A stretch of DNA of 64,000 nucleotides, taken from Protonemura montana. Taxonomy: Eukaryota > Arthropoda > Insecta > Plecoptera > Nemouridae. The notes beneath the pieces were generated by a model that worked only from the letters and a program-made list of their open reading frames with translations, did not search any database and was not told where the DNA came from. A program made the translations under genes and the position numbers. Positions 33,887 to 45,794 of the stretch are shown in pieces (position 1 is the first letter of the stretch; each line of letters begins with the position of its first letter). The stretch lies in NCBI GenBank assembly GCA_947568835.1, contig OX387604.1, positions 8,339,860 to 8,403,859 on the forward strand. The letters run 5' to 3'.

Positions 33887-34993
33887 CAAAAGACTGAACA
33901 TTTATCAAAAGCGTGTTCACTCTAAGCCCATCATTTAAAATAACATTTGAAAGTAAGACCTTTTTCAGCGCTTCGAGCATCGACCAGTCAATCATTCAAG
34001 TGGTGACCATGCATGGAAGTCTCAGAGTTTTGGCTAAAATCTGATAACGCTCGATACTCGGGAGAGAAATAAGGTGACATGACGGCTTGGCGTATCCCTG
34101 AAAAGCACTTGGAAACTTGGAGCATTTCAAGTTTCGCTTTCCAGTTTATGTCAGCAAGAGAGTAAAGCTGTACTGGAATTAATTTGTGACAGTACGATCA
34201 TCGTTGAAAACAGGAGTATGTAAGATTTGGATAAGATCTAAGATCTTGGAAATTAGAATTATGAAAAGGTAGTACCATCCTATTCAGTGATTGAAACTTA
34301 TCCCCAATCATTGATGTTTGCACTTTTTTTTCCACGTCAAGCATTTTAGCTTTATCTGTTTTAATTCTGCTTTAACAGGCTAAATCTCTGCCTGTCAGGA
34401 AAAGTGTAAAATTGACATTTCTGGGACTGAGTGATGACATGCTGTCTTTCCGTCAAATATAACAACTAGGACATACTTTGGCTAAATGAATAATACTGGT
34501 TGTTCGCACTGGTGTTAATACTCAGAGTCAACACGAGCAACTGAAAAGCGTGGAAGGGAAACGTAGTCTAGCTCTACTCTCTGTCATTCGTTGCAATGCG
34601 ATGGATTGTAAACACGTGATTTGGATTTCGAATAAAACAGAACAGAACGGAGACAAGAAATGTATGGCTAGAGCACACAATCTCAGCTTCAAAATTATAA
34701 ACTTTGGCATTAATTAACGTTTTCAAAAAGTCGTTGCCTGCGACGTTGTATTTGAGTTCTGGTGCAAACCATTTTTCTTCTAAAAAAAAAGGAACAAAAA
34801 GAAGATCAAAGAAAGAAAACGAAGAAAATTATCATTTGAAACAAAAGAATTTCATGTCGTGATCAATCCAATGTAATCTTTTCAGTAAGCTTCTTTTGTT
34901 AATTACACATTGAATGATTACCATCTATTGGCAATCCCGCCGCGCTTTTCACTTTTCACTTCACAACTGCGAACAAGCAACGTAAATTACGCA

Positions 34994-35036
34994 TATATAT
35001 CTAAAAAAAACAACGTAAACCACGTTTAGATATATA
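34994..35036. repeat. 12-bp AT-rich inverted repeat
   Basis: TATATATCTAAA (34994-35005) and its exact complement TTTAGATATATA (35025-35036) flank a 19-base spacer. AACAACGT occurs in and after the spacer. The function is unknown. Confidence 0.6.
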
Positions 35037-35685
35037 AAAACAACGTCTCAAATGGACGCCTAGCTAGGATCCATCATCAAAGTCCGCTACAACATTGGCT
35101 ATACAGTTCCAGAGATGCCTGTTAGTGGCACATTAGATGATAGATGTGGAGCAATGGGGTCACTTCTCCGTCCATGTACGCATCGTTAAGCGAATCAAAT
35201 TTTTGATGGCAATGAAGTATGAAAAGAACGAAAAACAAAAAGAGCTCAACTCTACGAAACTTACACCAAACTAATACGATTAAAAAGCCAAATCAGGTTT
35301 GCAAAGAGCAAGACAAGATTTCAATGGGTGGCATAGGTTTATATTACGTTTGATCTTTCTAGTTCTTTATAAGGAGCGATCAGAGATATTCCTCGGGCAT
35401 GAATATAGTGACCTATTTTGCTGAGTTCCACCCGCCCACCTTCACTGTCTAAATGAGAACGTTTCCTGTGAAACAACGAGCTAACAGCGTTAGGATAACG
35501 CAAACGGATAACTTTTCACACGGTATGGCTATGAGCTATTTGTGAAAATTTCTAATTCTCGATCCATGTAATTGAGATCTGATTATTCATTGAAAGTAGA
35601 CGGTGCTGATAAAGTAGAAGATAAAGCCCCGCGAACAGAGGGTTAGAGGAAGTGAGTATTAGCATCCACGGAAGCTTGAACACGG

Positions 35686-35743
35686 CTGGATGGCTGGATG
35701 GATGACTAGATGGATGGATGGATGGATGGATAGATGGATGGAG
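35686..35743 (+). repeat. (GGAT)n microsatellite
   Basis: This is an imperfect GGAT/GATG array with GGCT and AGAT interruptions. Confidence 0.88.
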
Positions 35744-36404
35744 AGACTGGTCGGACGGGGCGTGGGGATGGTGTGGGGGTTAGAGTGAGGCGGTCGTAAT
35801 CAGGGAGATTGAGGAACCGTATGTCAACTCTTCATGATGGATTATGCTTAGAAAGGTAGCAGCTCTTTTAGCATGCACTTTTCAGGCCTCTAGGCTTATT
35901 TAGTTGGATGCAATGGAAACTCACGAAAATGTCTCCACCGCTTTCCTCCACCCGAAAGTTGACAATACATCCATTTGACGTTTCTATGACTCTCGATCAC
36001 ATCGTTTTTCTTATGTCGACATTCAGTCGTTGGCGGCTCAGCTATTCTTTCTTTGTGAATTCATTCGTGAAGTTCTACTTCGCCGATGGGATGATAGACT
36101 GAAGTTTGTTTTTCTGAACAACACATACTTTTTGGATTTGTGCACTTTTTTCCTATCGCTCAAAGGCGCAGCACTTCGACACTCAATTTTGCTCTCTTTT
36201 TATGATCTGATACAGCTTGAGTACGTCGAAATTTAGTCAAATGAAATCATCAATATGAAACTGTTGGCAGATATTTGCAGATTAGTTGGAGTGATGCGAG
36301 GTTGAGATTTGCATAAGAAAGAATGATGCACCCAGCGACCACTTTGAAACCTGGCATTGCACAATTGCATCGAATAGCTTCGACGATGAAGAAAGGATGG
36401 CCAG
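35744..36404. other. Intergenic
   Basis: I see no gene or repeat of note. Confidence 0.5.
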
Positions 36405-36410
36405 GATTTG

Positions 36411-36450
36411 GCAAGGAGTTGGCAAAGGAGTTGGCAAAGGAGTTGGCAAG
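36411..36450 (+). repeat. 12-bp tandem repeat
   Basis: GGCAAAGGAGTT units, about 3.3 copies, directly before the CpG-rich block. Confidence 0.8.
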
Positions 36451-36474
36451 GTTGACACGACTAAAGCAAAGGAG

Positions 36475-36720
36475 TACACCCGTCGAGAGACTGGACCGGC
36501 GTCGGCGCTGCCGGCGGCGCCTCTACGAGCGCCAAGCGACGCGCTGCGCCGCGACGCCTTGTGTCGGCAGCGTCGGCGGCGTCGTGGTTGTTTCGCTCGT
36601 TTCAGTCTGACGGCGAATGTGAGCCAACGCGGAGGCAAAGCAACGCTCGCTCCGACGAAGTCAGCGCTTCTCTCGACACTCGGCGAAGCTGCTAGAGTCG
36701 GATCGCTCGCCGACGACAAG
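36475..36720. other. CpG-dense GC-rich block
   Basis: About 245 bases rich in CGCC, GCGG, CGACG and GTCGGCGGCG, in strong contrast to the AT-rich surroundings. Several overlapping frames are open on both strands simply because of base composition. A CpG-island-like promoter or an Arg/Ala-rich first exon are both possible, but no start, splice site or conserved protein motif supports either. Confidence 0.5.
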
Positions 36721-37009
36721 CATTAAAAACATTTTTAAGTTACTGCTATGATTGTCAAGGACTGAATAAAATATTGGTTTCATGAATCTGAGAAAAATTT
36801 TGATTTTGTCGCAATTTTAAAATACGCGGCTTTTATTTATTGTGAAACGATATGAACATGTAATTCAAGTTTATTAGAATAGAAATCAGGAGTTGTTACC
36901 AGCGTTACCAGCGATCCGTTTTTTCCGTGACGAGGAAGATTTCTTCTGGACACTTGGCTCGTAGACGAGAAGCAAATAAATGTCAGCTGGAAATTGAAGA
37001 GGCATTTTC

Positions 37010-37060
37010 CGTGGCCCGCCAGCGCCTGGCAGCGCCCACCAGCGCCCGCCAGCGCCTGTC
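37010..37060 (+). repeat. 10-bp tandem repeat (AGCGCCCGCC type)
   Basis: Four consecutive 10-base units beginning AGCGCC, preceded by CCCGCC. Confidence 0.8.
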
Positions 37061-37130
37061 ACTCAGCGTGGACAAAGTCAGCGCCACGCATGGGGATAAA
37101 CTAGTCGGTCGACACTTTGGTAAGTTCGCA

Positions 37131-37190
37131 AAACTTGCTATTCTTGCAAATCTTGCCTATCTTGTCAAGCTTGTCAATCTTGCAATTCTC
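37131..37190 (+). repeat. 9-bp tandem repeat (AATCTTGCC type)
   Basis: About 6.5 imperfect units built on CTTGC/CTTGT with period 9. A frame through it reads as Leu-Ala/Leu-Val repeats. It is probably simple-sequence expansion. Confidence 0.7.
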
Positions 37191-38886
37191 ATGACGAATT
37201 AGCAAATAGAGGCTAGCCGAGTTCATAGTTGTCTAGGAAGTTCCATACTCGCTGCTTCGACATCGCGGTATTTCCTCTCATTAGCTGATCACAGTCAGTT
37301 TTATTTTCCACGCGGTACAAGAAGTGCAAGAAGAAACATAAGATTATCATCACGAAATTGGTAAAATATTTGTTCATACCTGTGATAATTGGGCTTTTAA
37401 ATCCTCGTTATATAAAAGTGAATAATCTTACGAACTCAAATGTTAAGAAGTATGTGATACCTTTTCACAATGAATACCTTCTTTGTTATACGAAGTATAT
37501 AGAAGATGTCAGAACATTTTCCATTGCGAGCCATTCAATGGGATTGGAGAAAAGTGCTTTTCCGTTCTTAAAGCGTTGATCGGGCAGATTCGGTTACACA
37601 ATTCGACCACACACTCGGAGCTGTTTCAATCAAACTTGTCGCAACGACAGAAGGGAACGTGGCATTGCTTAAGAGAGACCGGCAGACCGACCAACCGGAA
37701 TCCGATCAAAATCCCACACAAGTAATCGTCTTTTCACAACAATGTTTCTATCAAATCGCAAAAGCATTGCTAAACATGATGCATAAATGATGAACAACTC
37801 TCTCGGGAAGTCTGCGAATTCCACGTCAAAAAAATCTTGGATGAAAAAATATGAAATGCATGCGATTCGACTACTATTATAATAAATATATCTTTTCTAA
37901 GAGAATCCTAATAAAAGAACGAGCGGGGTTTTGCGACAATCCACGAAAGGCGTATAGTATATATATATTTCCTTATTTTTGCCGCGACTCCGGCTCGTTT
38001 TTAGTTCACTTCGGACCAGTTTGCGTGTGAGCGGAGAGTTAATATAAATCTCTCATTAATATCCCTTTATCTGAGCGGCCGGCTGCTACTCGCGCCCCGG
38101 ACAAGGAGGCTGCCCTCGGTGGTTGCCCTTTCCTCGGAGGGTCTCTGCTTCTTTTCTGCAGTGAGTAGTGAGCGGGAGAGGGCACGACACACCGTGCTGG
38201 AGCTGCCTTATGCCGACGCATTTTTTTGATCATGTTAACGCTGTTTTTGGAACATGGAAAAAGTTCTCATAACCGAGAACGAACTTGCCGTTCTGATTCA
38301 ACTCTGATAAGAAAAACTCTTCTAAATTCGTGGATGGAGAGAATAAAATACAACGCAGCCACTTGGGGCAAGGACGTCTGTATGTATATTGTAATAAGAA
38401 AGAAATGTTCCAATTTGAAGCAGCTCCTTTCGTGTTACCAGTAGCATGACTGTTTGCATATAAGCAATACCAAACGACACATCCGCTATTTGAATTATTG
38501 CAATTATAAAACCATATCAACCAAGCTCGGTTAGAGAAATGTGATTGGTAATAAACAAACGCTGTTCGAAAAAGCCCAATCACCCCTGTCTTCAATTAAT
38601 ATGGCTTTGTAATCGTGACGTCAGTTTGGATAAATGTTATTTGGACCAAACTAGTTAGTGGCCCCGCGGTACGATTTTACATCCGCAGTTTACAGCAGGA
38701 AAATTGACGAGTAATTTGAAAATCACAAGCGAAATGATAATCGGGGAAAGCTGCGCAGTTCAAATCAAGTGTATCGCTAATTGAATCTGTGAGCTAGCAC
38801 CAGAATCTGAATCTGCCGGCGAGCACCGTTTCGAGATTCCCTCTCTAGTCGGTTGTTGGGTTATACAGACAACGGCAGCCAATTGT
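37191..38886. other. Intergenic with a GC-rich patch at 38.07-38.22 kb
   Basis: No gene is recognised. A TATA-like element (AATATAAAT near 38041) precedes a GC-rich patch ending in CTTCTTTTCTGCAG, an acceptor-like sequence. No frame after it looks like protein. Confidence 0.4.
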
Positions 38887-38931
38887 AAACCACGTCACCT
38901 GAAAATAAACATTCCAAATGTGACGTGGTTT
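38887..38931. promoter_or_regulatory. 12-bp inverted repeat carrying TGACGTGG
   Basis: AAACCACGTCAC (38887-38898) and its exact complement GTGACGTGGTTT (38920-38931) are separated by 21 bases. TGACGTGG is the consensus of the unfolded-protein-response element bound by XBP1/ATF6-type bZIP factors. A CCAAT box lies 6 bases before the left arm. It could be a paired bZIP site or an RNA hairpin, with no gene visible nearby to assign it to. Confidence 0.35.
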
Positions 38932-40421
38932 TCTGTGGGTAACTTGCAACGCATTGCTTTCTCTCGGTTTCTGATTAGAATTGCAACACTTTCATTTTGA
39001 AATATTCATCGTTGAACTTCTGTTCTCCTCACTGAGTTGTAGTTGTGCCAAAAATACGAAAGAAAAAGTTTTAAACATGCAAATAATCAAATAAAACCGT
39101 AATCAAACTGAAAGAAACGACCTCGAGAAGACATGCAACTTACAAACAGTCTGAGACCAATGAGTATTGCAGTCAGAAAACACCCTGTCCCTGTCTACAA
39201 CCAACCAACATCAAGAATGAACAGCGATGAAGCTAACATTGCAAATGCTTGAAAACTCCAATTTTCTGTCGCCTGCAATATCAAAAGTTTCGTTCCACGG
39301 ATCTTCTTTAAAATATAGTTTTATTCGAGAGTTTCTTTGGGAGACAAGTATAGTGTGTAACCCATCTCCGCTGCGTTTATTTTTTAAAGCACGTATAGTT
39401 TCGTCGCTTGCGTCCACACAAGAACTGCAAGACCACCGCAATGAGTAATGAGTCTCCACGAGGCACTTGCAACTCTATGGCAGCAATAACTTGGATAGGT
39501 ACTACGAGTAACTATACTTACTTAGCATAATATCTCAGCTTATCAAGCATGGCTTCACTAATGCCATTAGTGCTGCAATTCCTTGCCTAAGAGTGGAATA
39601 CGAGTTCAGCGAGCAGTGGTTATGTGGCTCAAATACCCAGCCACTCAGAGACTAAAATTTTTAATAAGTGATAGGGAGACAGTGTAATAACCCCCTAAAA
39701 GGGCAACGTGCTTCTTTGGTGCTACCTATTTTATTAAGCGAATATCATTCCTGCTCGTCGTTCTTTATCAAGATGCGGTAAGCAGAGAACAAAGTCACTT
39801 GAATAGGCTCATCAGCTTTCGTTTATATATCTCTTCTGTAGATAACACCGCGGTGATGTTACACCCTGAGCAAAAAACTTCATGATCCCAGTTGGCTTTT
39901 TATCCCCCAAGTTTAGAAATTCCGAAAGTTAGCCGTTCTTGCGCCGCATATATCCATGCCATACCAACTCAAGATGCGATCATGCCACTCACTTAGTTCG
40001 TCTATTATCAGCGATTGTATGCATTTCCCTCCATAGTATTCGTATCAAATTAGAAACTTAGTGCTGATAGATACTTCATCTTTGGGCAGCTGCCATCTAA
40101 AATTTTAGAATAATCCATAGTATGTAAAGAACCCAATCGGCTAAGCGCAAATCCGCGAGCTCTGCGCTGAGACTCCGGTCTACAGAGACAAATGCGTTTC
40201 TTTCACACCCGAGATGTAGTCAAATCGGTTGAAACGTTCGCGAGTATAGTCAGCTCTTTACGCTCTCAGCCAGCTCTTTTTTCAGTTTTTTGATAATAAA
40301 GCTATTTGGGTAAGAGTTAAAAAAACGGTCCCACTTTTCTCTAATGAACAATACGGCGAAAAAGTGGTTAATTCGAGAAGCTCTCCTTGGCATTCACATT
40401 TGTTATTTAACAATAGCAACC
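38932..40421. other. Intergenic
   Basis: I see no gene or repeat of note. Confidence 0.5.
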
Positions 40422-40474
40422 GACCAACCAACCAACCAACCAACCAACCAACCAACCAACCAACCAACCAACCA
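40422..40474 (+). repeat. (CCAA)n microsatellite
   Basis: About 13 units of CAAC/CCAA. Confidence 0.92.
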
Positions 40475-41012
40475 CTACCAGCATCGTGAAAAAGTAGATG
40501 AATAAATTTTTCATTTTCTTTCTCCTTTCTTTGTATGTCTCGTGATGGTTTAGTTCAGGAAATGAACTCGGGAAGTCAAGGAAAAGGCGTGGTGCTCAGT
40601 GCACTTAAGAATAAACGAAGACCATTGCGAGAATCGTTAATTCCTCAAGCCATAGAACTTTAAATTACTACGCGGACATGGAGAATCTTGCTGCTAACGA
40701 AGTCGGAATTGAGATTTGTTGGTGATGAGCCATAGATGCTCTCAACGGCTCATTCGCACGTAAATTCGATTTCCAGTACACCGTCATTGAGCACTAACAA
40801 AGAGTTCGACACGACCAGTTGTTGTTCCTGGCAGAAGAATAAACTACAGTGATCCTCGTCATCTTGCAAGTGCCATGGAAACTAGTCCCGTCGTTTTTAA
40901 CCTAATTTCACATTCGTGACATGGATGGATAGTTGCTGGAAAAGTGATATTCATACGGGTTACTGCCAAAGGCGAGGGCAAACCGCGGGCTCGAACATAG
41001 GAAAACAAAACA

Positions 41013-41014
<2 letters not shown>

Positions 41015-41052
<38 letters not shown>
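41015..41052 (+). repeat. (TG)n microsatellite
   Basis: About 19 uninterrupted TG units, followed by G-rich sequence. Confidence 0.93.
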
Positions 41053-41054
<2 letters not shown>

Positions 41055-41138
41055 GGTGGGGGAGAGGTGCAAACTGTAGAGGGTTAAAAACACGGTCCCT
41101 GTCTCTGCTGCTGTCGACCGCGGCGAGGAACGGACAAA

Positions 41139-41184
41139 GACACGGGCACGGGTACGGGTACGGGCACGGGCACAGGCACGGGCA
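41139..41184 (+). repeat. Hexanucleotide (CGGGCA/CGGGTA)n repeat
   Basis: About seven imperfect 6-base units. Confidence 0.85.
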
Positions 41185-43317
41185 GTAGAGTATTGGAGCG
41201 AAGGCGCGATGCGCCATCTGGCTCGATCGCCCCAAATCACGATCCACCAGGATGGATGATTAATTAATTGATGCATGCGGCGAGCGAGACTAGTTCTACC
41301 TAACTTAGCTTTTAACGGAGATTGTGTTTACAAAATGTGCAGTTCTTATGTGTCTTTAACCCGCTAAGAATTTAAACTTCACGAGAAAACTTGCTTGAAA
41401 AGATAAACAAAAAGTGCTTGCATGTTAAAGGCGTGTTCCAATAAAACGCTGCGAAAGTGATGAGGCTGAAATTTCCCAAAATCAGGCGTGTTTAATCGAA
41501 ATAAACGGGAGCGAACCGCGCTGTAGGGTGCAATTTGGTTTTGGAAACAACAAATAGTTTCGATTCCACCAACCAAGCTCTTCCGATTCCGTGTTCTGTT
41601 GTTACAGACAAAAAGAGAAAGATCTGTTTCCTGTCTGATTGCAAGTTAGTATACGGATCATACCCGAGCTGATAGTGAGATCGGTCCTGACAAGCTCACA
41701 GGCTGAGCGTTAGAGCAAATGCGAAGGGATTGTTAAGGATTAACTTGGATTTTAAGCCCTTGCAAAAGTAGTTCACAACTGAGTTGTTTCGTTGGAGGGA
41801 AGCCACACCTCTGGAAAAGGATCATGCGAAATGTCACTTTTCACTATAGCGAATTTACCAACTGAATTTTCTTTAACCTTCTCGCCTCAAAAAAAGAGAA
41901 TAAAGAAGCGTTAAGGGTGATATTGCTTTAGAAAGTTAACATATTACACCCTTAAGAGTATTTCAATGTATCAAAAAGTACTCCCCGAGGTGCCATTTTA
42001 ATGTCTAATAAATATTATGTCGGGAATGGGATTATCTACATACCATGGGTATGGGCTTAAAAAAAAAAACCTTAATTTAAAACCGACCAAATTTATTGCG
42101 GTAAAATGTAAATAATGTGCAACGAATAGTATTTCCTATAGGAATTGTAATTGTATACACACTTGATGAGATTTAAAATAAAGAATATGAAAAACTAATT
42201 AAAACGTATGCTAATGAAAGCACTATAACAATTTTCAGTACTGCCATTACAGCTGATACTGGGGATTAATTAAGACGTGCTGGAGATGAATACGGATCAT
42301 CGTCAAGATACTGATGCTGTGATACTTCAGAAAATCCTCTCATTATATTCCAGCTAATTTAATTATTTTTCAAAAATGTAGTGCAAGGTAAAAAAGAAAA
42401 AAGAAGAAAAAAAAAAAAAAAAAACACCGATACGTGAATGCACAACGGTGTTCCGATGGGGTGGATAACAGCTTGCTCCTCACGCATTCAACTATAACTG
42501 GGAGTAGATCACATTAAAATTCCTCCGCCTTTGCACGGAAAACATTTTGAATTTATTAAAGAACAACTTACAAGTAATTGCAGCTGGGAAATTTATCTGA
42601 TGGTTCTAACAAGTTGGGACTAAAACGCTTCTGCTGATAATAATTTGAAGGGTGTGCCCCTTGTAATGTGCATGCAGATTAGGGGACTGAGGCACGTTTT
42701 CATATTTTTACTACCTAAAGTAATCACTAACTAGTTATCAATGTTTTACATAAGATGATTCGCTTCGCTATCAATTTCGGATCGCGCTGTACACGTCGTT
42801 GTCAGTTCGACATTCTGCAGGCACTTGATCATGACTGCATATGCCTGGTATCTTGAGCGAAATTCTTTGGGCTTTAATATTCATGGACATGCACGTACTG
42901 CATAGATCGCCCCAATCGGAACTTAGACCTCGGATTTTGGTAAGCAACGAGAAGCGTCGTGACTACCCTTAAAGTGACAACGAAATGTGCAAGGATTTGC
43001 TCCGTTACGTATACGACAGAAATAAGATTTTTAACACAATTTATGACTCCATAGAACACTTATTATAAACATCTACACAACTTTACGAAGTGCACCTACA
43101 AAATTACTATTAGTTAGCATATTTGTCCCTTGACTGTTTTCCGTAATACGTACTACCGATTTGCTAGATATACCTATCGAAGACCAAGTATGCAGAAATG
43201 AAAATGTAGGTAACTGAAGTATCTTTACTTCATAATCAAAGAATGTGTTTGAAAATAAACTCTAGCGTATGGATTCGTGAAAAGAATGCATAATTCTCCT
43301 CGCCTAAACATTAATAA
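41185..43317. other. Intergenic
   Basis: No gene is recognised. An A-rich run (about 42400-42424) is the only low-complexity tract. Confidence 0.5.
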
Positions 43318-43342
43318 CCCCCTCCCCCTCCCCCTCCCCCTC
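43318..43342 (+). repeat. (CCCCCT)n repeat
   Basis: About four units; the minus strand is G-rich with quadruplex-type spacing. Confidence 0.85.
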
Positions 43343-43509
43343 ACCAACCATCCACTTCCCCCCACCCCATGGGCCTTGTTTCGGCGCACCACCCAGGCTA
43401 AACGGAGAGATCATCATCAAAGCCGGTATTTTAATGAACAAGTAAACACCTCTTGCCCGTGCCAGAATTTTGGGACACATTCTATAGACCGCTAAATTTG
43501 GACGCGTCA

Positions 43510-43613
43510 AAACCGGAAGTATTTTCCGTTTCGTTGAGTTGTTACGTCGACGGAAAAATTCTTTTAGTGAGTTATTATGCCCAAAAAAAAATCTACTGGT
43601 ACTTTCGGCGGAG
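43510..43613 (+). other. Candidate promoter and first exon
   Basis: ACCGGAAGT (about 43513-43521) is a perfect ETS/GABP site of the kind found at core promoters. About 57 bases later the ATG at 43577, with A at -3, opens a 13-codon frame starting MPKKKSTGTFGGG, whose PKKK resembles a nuclear-localisation start. A moderate donor follows (GGAG|GTAGCT, GT at 43614); without splicing a stop comes within a few codons. No second exon was found, so this is a hint only. Confidence 0.2.
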
Positions 43614-44139
43614 GTAGCTTCTGCTAGTTATCGAGTCCCTTGAGTAGTAAATAGTTTTCATGCCACGTTGAAAATCAGTAAAATCTACAGCGAGAGGGAT
43701 TTTCAGTTTTGTTGCTAACAGGAATAATTTCTTGAGTTTTATTTGGAAAATAACTTTGGTTCACCAAAGTGCCTTACACTTAAATTTTATTATGAACAGT
43801 GACCAAATAAAATATATAAAATTAATTGATAAAGATATTAAAAACACTTTTAAACGGAATTAACTTATGAAAACTTTATATATGAGATATCATAAGCGTT
43901 CCACTTCGCGCATTTAAAATGCACGTTACCTCTTTCCGTCTAGCTTTGCTCGCCTCGCTAGTTTATAATGATATGCTATTTGTGTAAGTATTTAACTTGC
44001 GCTGGGAAATAATAATACCTTGTTTGTGTATATCCGTTGACCAACAGTAGATGTTTTCGCAGATTGAAGGCTTGGCAGGGTAAACTCTGGGTGGTACACG
44101 TGTATAGGTGAAAAGCGCAGCGCGCCAAACAGCCACACG

Positions 44140-44177
44140 CAGCCGGGCAGCCGGGCAGCCGGGCAGCCGGGCAGCCG
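44140..44177 (+). repeat. (CAGCCGGG)n repeat
   Basis: About 4.7 units of an 8-base, G+C-only-but-one motif. Confidence 0.88.
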
Positions 44178-44703
44178 ATGCAGTTGAGGGAGACCCTATA
44201 TTGCATGCATGCAACATTCTGTGACGCATGCAATAATTGCTATCTGCAGCTTCTTTTCTGTTGGCGCGAGTAAACGAGCCGACGAGGAAAACGGAAAGCT
44301 ACCAGAAAATACCATTTGCACAAAATAAACCACAGAGAAAGAAAATAACGAAGTGCGTTTTAAAGCTTGCGACATGCGGTGCAGGATTTCCACTGACGTT
44401 TGTGCAACGGGATTAGCGAAGACTGGATGCAACTGTATGGCGGCTGTCATCTATAAGTAGACGTAGAAATTTTCGGAAAACATTGACAAAGTGTCAAGCA
44501 ATTAGCTGTGCCGCTGTTTGCCAGCGAGATTGAAAGACTTCCTCTGAAAAAAATGTTCACCCGTCCAACGAATTCGAGCTTAAAGAGAAACACGGAACTT
44601 TTTTTTTCAAGGGGAATACGTTGCAATATATTTGCAGTACTGAGTAAAGTAATCCCCTGCAGTCCTCTAGCCACTTATTTCCATAATGAACTCATTACTC
44701 GTA

Positions 44704-44772
44704 AGGGTGGCGGGGTGGTAGCGCTAGAGAGGGGGTAGGGTGGTTGGACAGGGGAGTGGTGGGGGTGGGGGT
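44704..44772 (+). other. G-rich tract with quadruplex potential
   Basis: Many G3-G5 runs are spaced by one to nine bases (for example GGGGTGGT, GGGGGTAGGG and GGTGGGGGTGGGGG). This fits G-quadruplex formation on the plus strand. Confidence 0.6.
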
Positions 44773-45285
44773 CTAGAGTGAGTGTGTACCTACCCATGCG
44801 AGCCCGCAATATACCGAGCTAGCGAACGTATAGTGCGTAGCGGTCGGGAGCCAGGAGCCGGGCGTCGGGTGTCGGGCGTCGCGACGTACTGCATTACGCT
44901 GGGCCACGTCAACGCGTGACAACTCACACGTGACTATTCGAGGTAACACGCACGATCCTTGGTGTTTGATATGGCACGGAAATCTACCACGAGTAAAGCC
45001 AACGAGACATGGCAATTCAAGGAAACTGAAAGGTTTCTTACCTTATACATATATTTATCAGATTAATTTGAAATTGGAATCGAAATTGACTGCAAACAGT
45101 GAGACGTCGAGAATTGTTGACTCCTTCAAAGCAGCACCCTAGCACACACTTATAGGGAAGATTCAAGCCAGTCATAGATGTCGGATGGATCGACTTTACT
45201 TGCATACACACTGCCTTTATACAAATTCTTCTGAAAATTCAAGTTTTGAAAACAAAATATGAGACTCGGTGGGTGTGACGCGGAT

Positions 45286-45301
45286 GGGGGGGGGGGGGGG
45301 G
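45286..45301 (+). repeat. Poly(G) tract, 16 G
   Basis: Uninterrupted G homopolymer. Confidence 0.9.
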
Positions 45302-45765
45302 TGCAATTCTGCATCGGAGTCTGCCCTAGATGCTCGCAGCTCGCAAGAAGCGCAGCCCATCAAGCGCAGGCAAATTACATTTGCCGGGACGCTCAAGCTA
45401 CTATTTTCTCTGTCAACTCATATGTCGAGATCAGCATGTCACTCATAAAGCTTGAATCCTGACGTTGCTAGCCGAAACTGCGAGAGTACTGAGAATCTGC
45501 ATACAGATATTTAACGGACCATATTATATGTTTGCATTTATCTCGTTAATGTTATTGATATTTATTTGAAACCGATGGAAATTGACGTTTATCGTTCGGC
45601 AATCGAAAGACAGACGATGTTATTTCTGTTCAACTGTTCTGTTCCTGTCCAATCGATGTGCCTCGTGTGAGAAGCACGTGCATTCATTTTATTTCTCCCA
45701 TTGATCCAACCTTCTGCAATTGAATGACCAAAGCATTCGTCTCGACTCACATCATTGTCGTCGAA

Positions 45766-45794
45766 GACGCCCGACGCCCGACGCCCGACGCTCG
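45766..45794 (+). repeat. (CGACGCCC)n short tandem repeat
   Basis: About 3.5 units. Related CGACGCCC strings occur on the minus strand at about 44862-44885 and on the plus strand near 49267. Confidence 0.75.

Larger units (their letters stand above)
32933..35685. other. Intergenic
   Basis: No recognised gene. It contains a weak 105-codon frame at 33569-33886 (separate entry) and a 12-bp hairpin at 34994-35036. Confidence 0.5.

Noticed and set aside
36282-36726. Overlapping 109- to 145-codon frames in the CpG-rich block
   Set aside because: Several frames on both strands are open because of GC-rich composition; none shows a domain or conserved motif.
38230-38595. 121-codon minus-strand frame
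   Set aside because: Composition rich in Trp, Cys, Asn and Tyr, with no motif; probably chance.
40313-41110. Similar TTAAAAAAACGGTCCC strings at 40.3 and 41.1 kb as a repeat family
   Set aside because: The shared stretch is under 20 bases with mismatches and has no common flanks.
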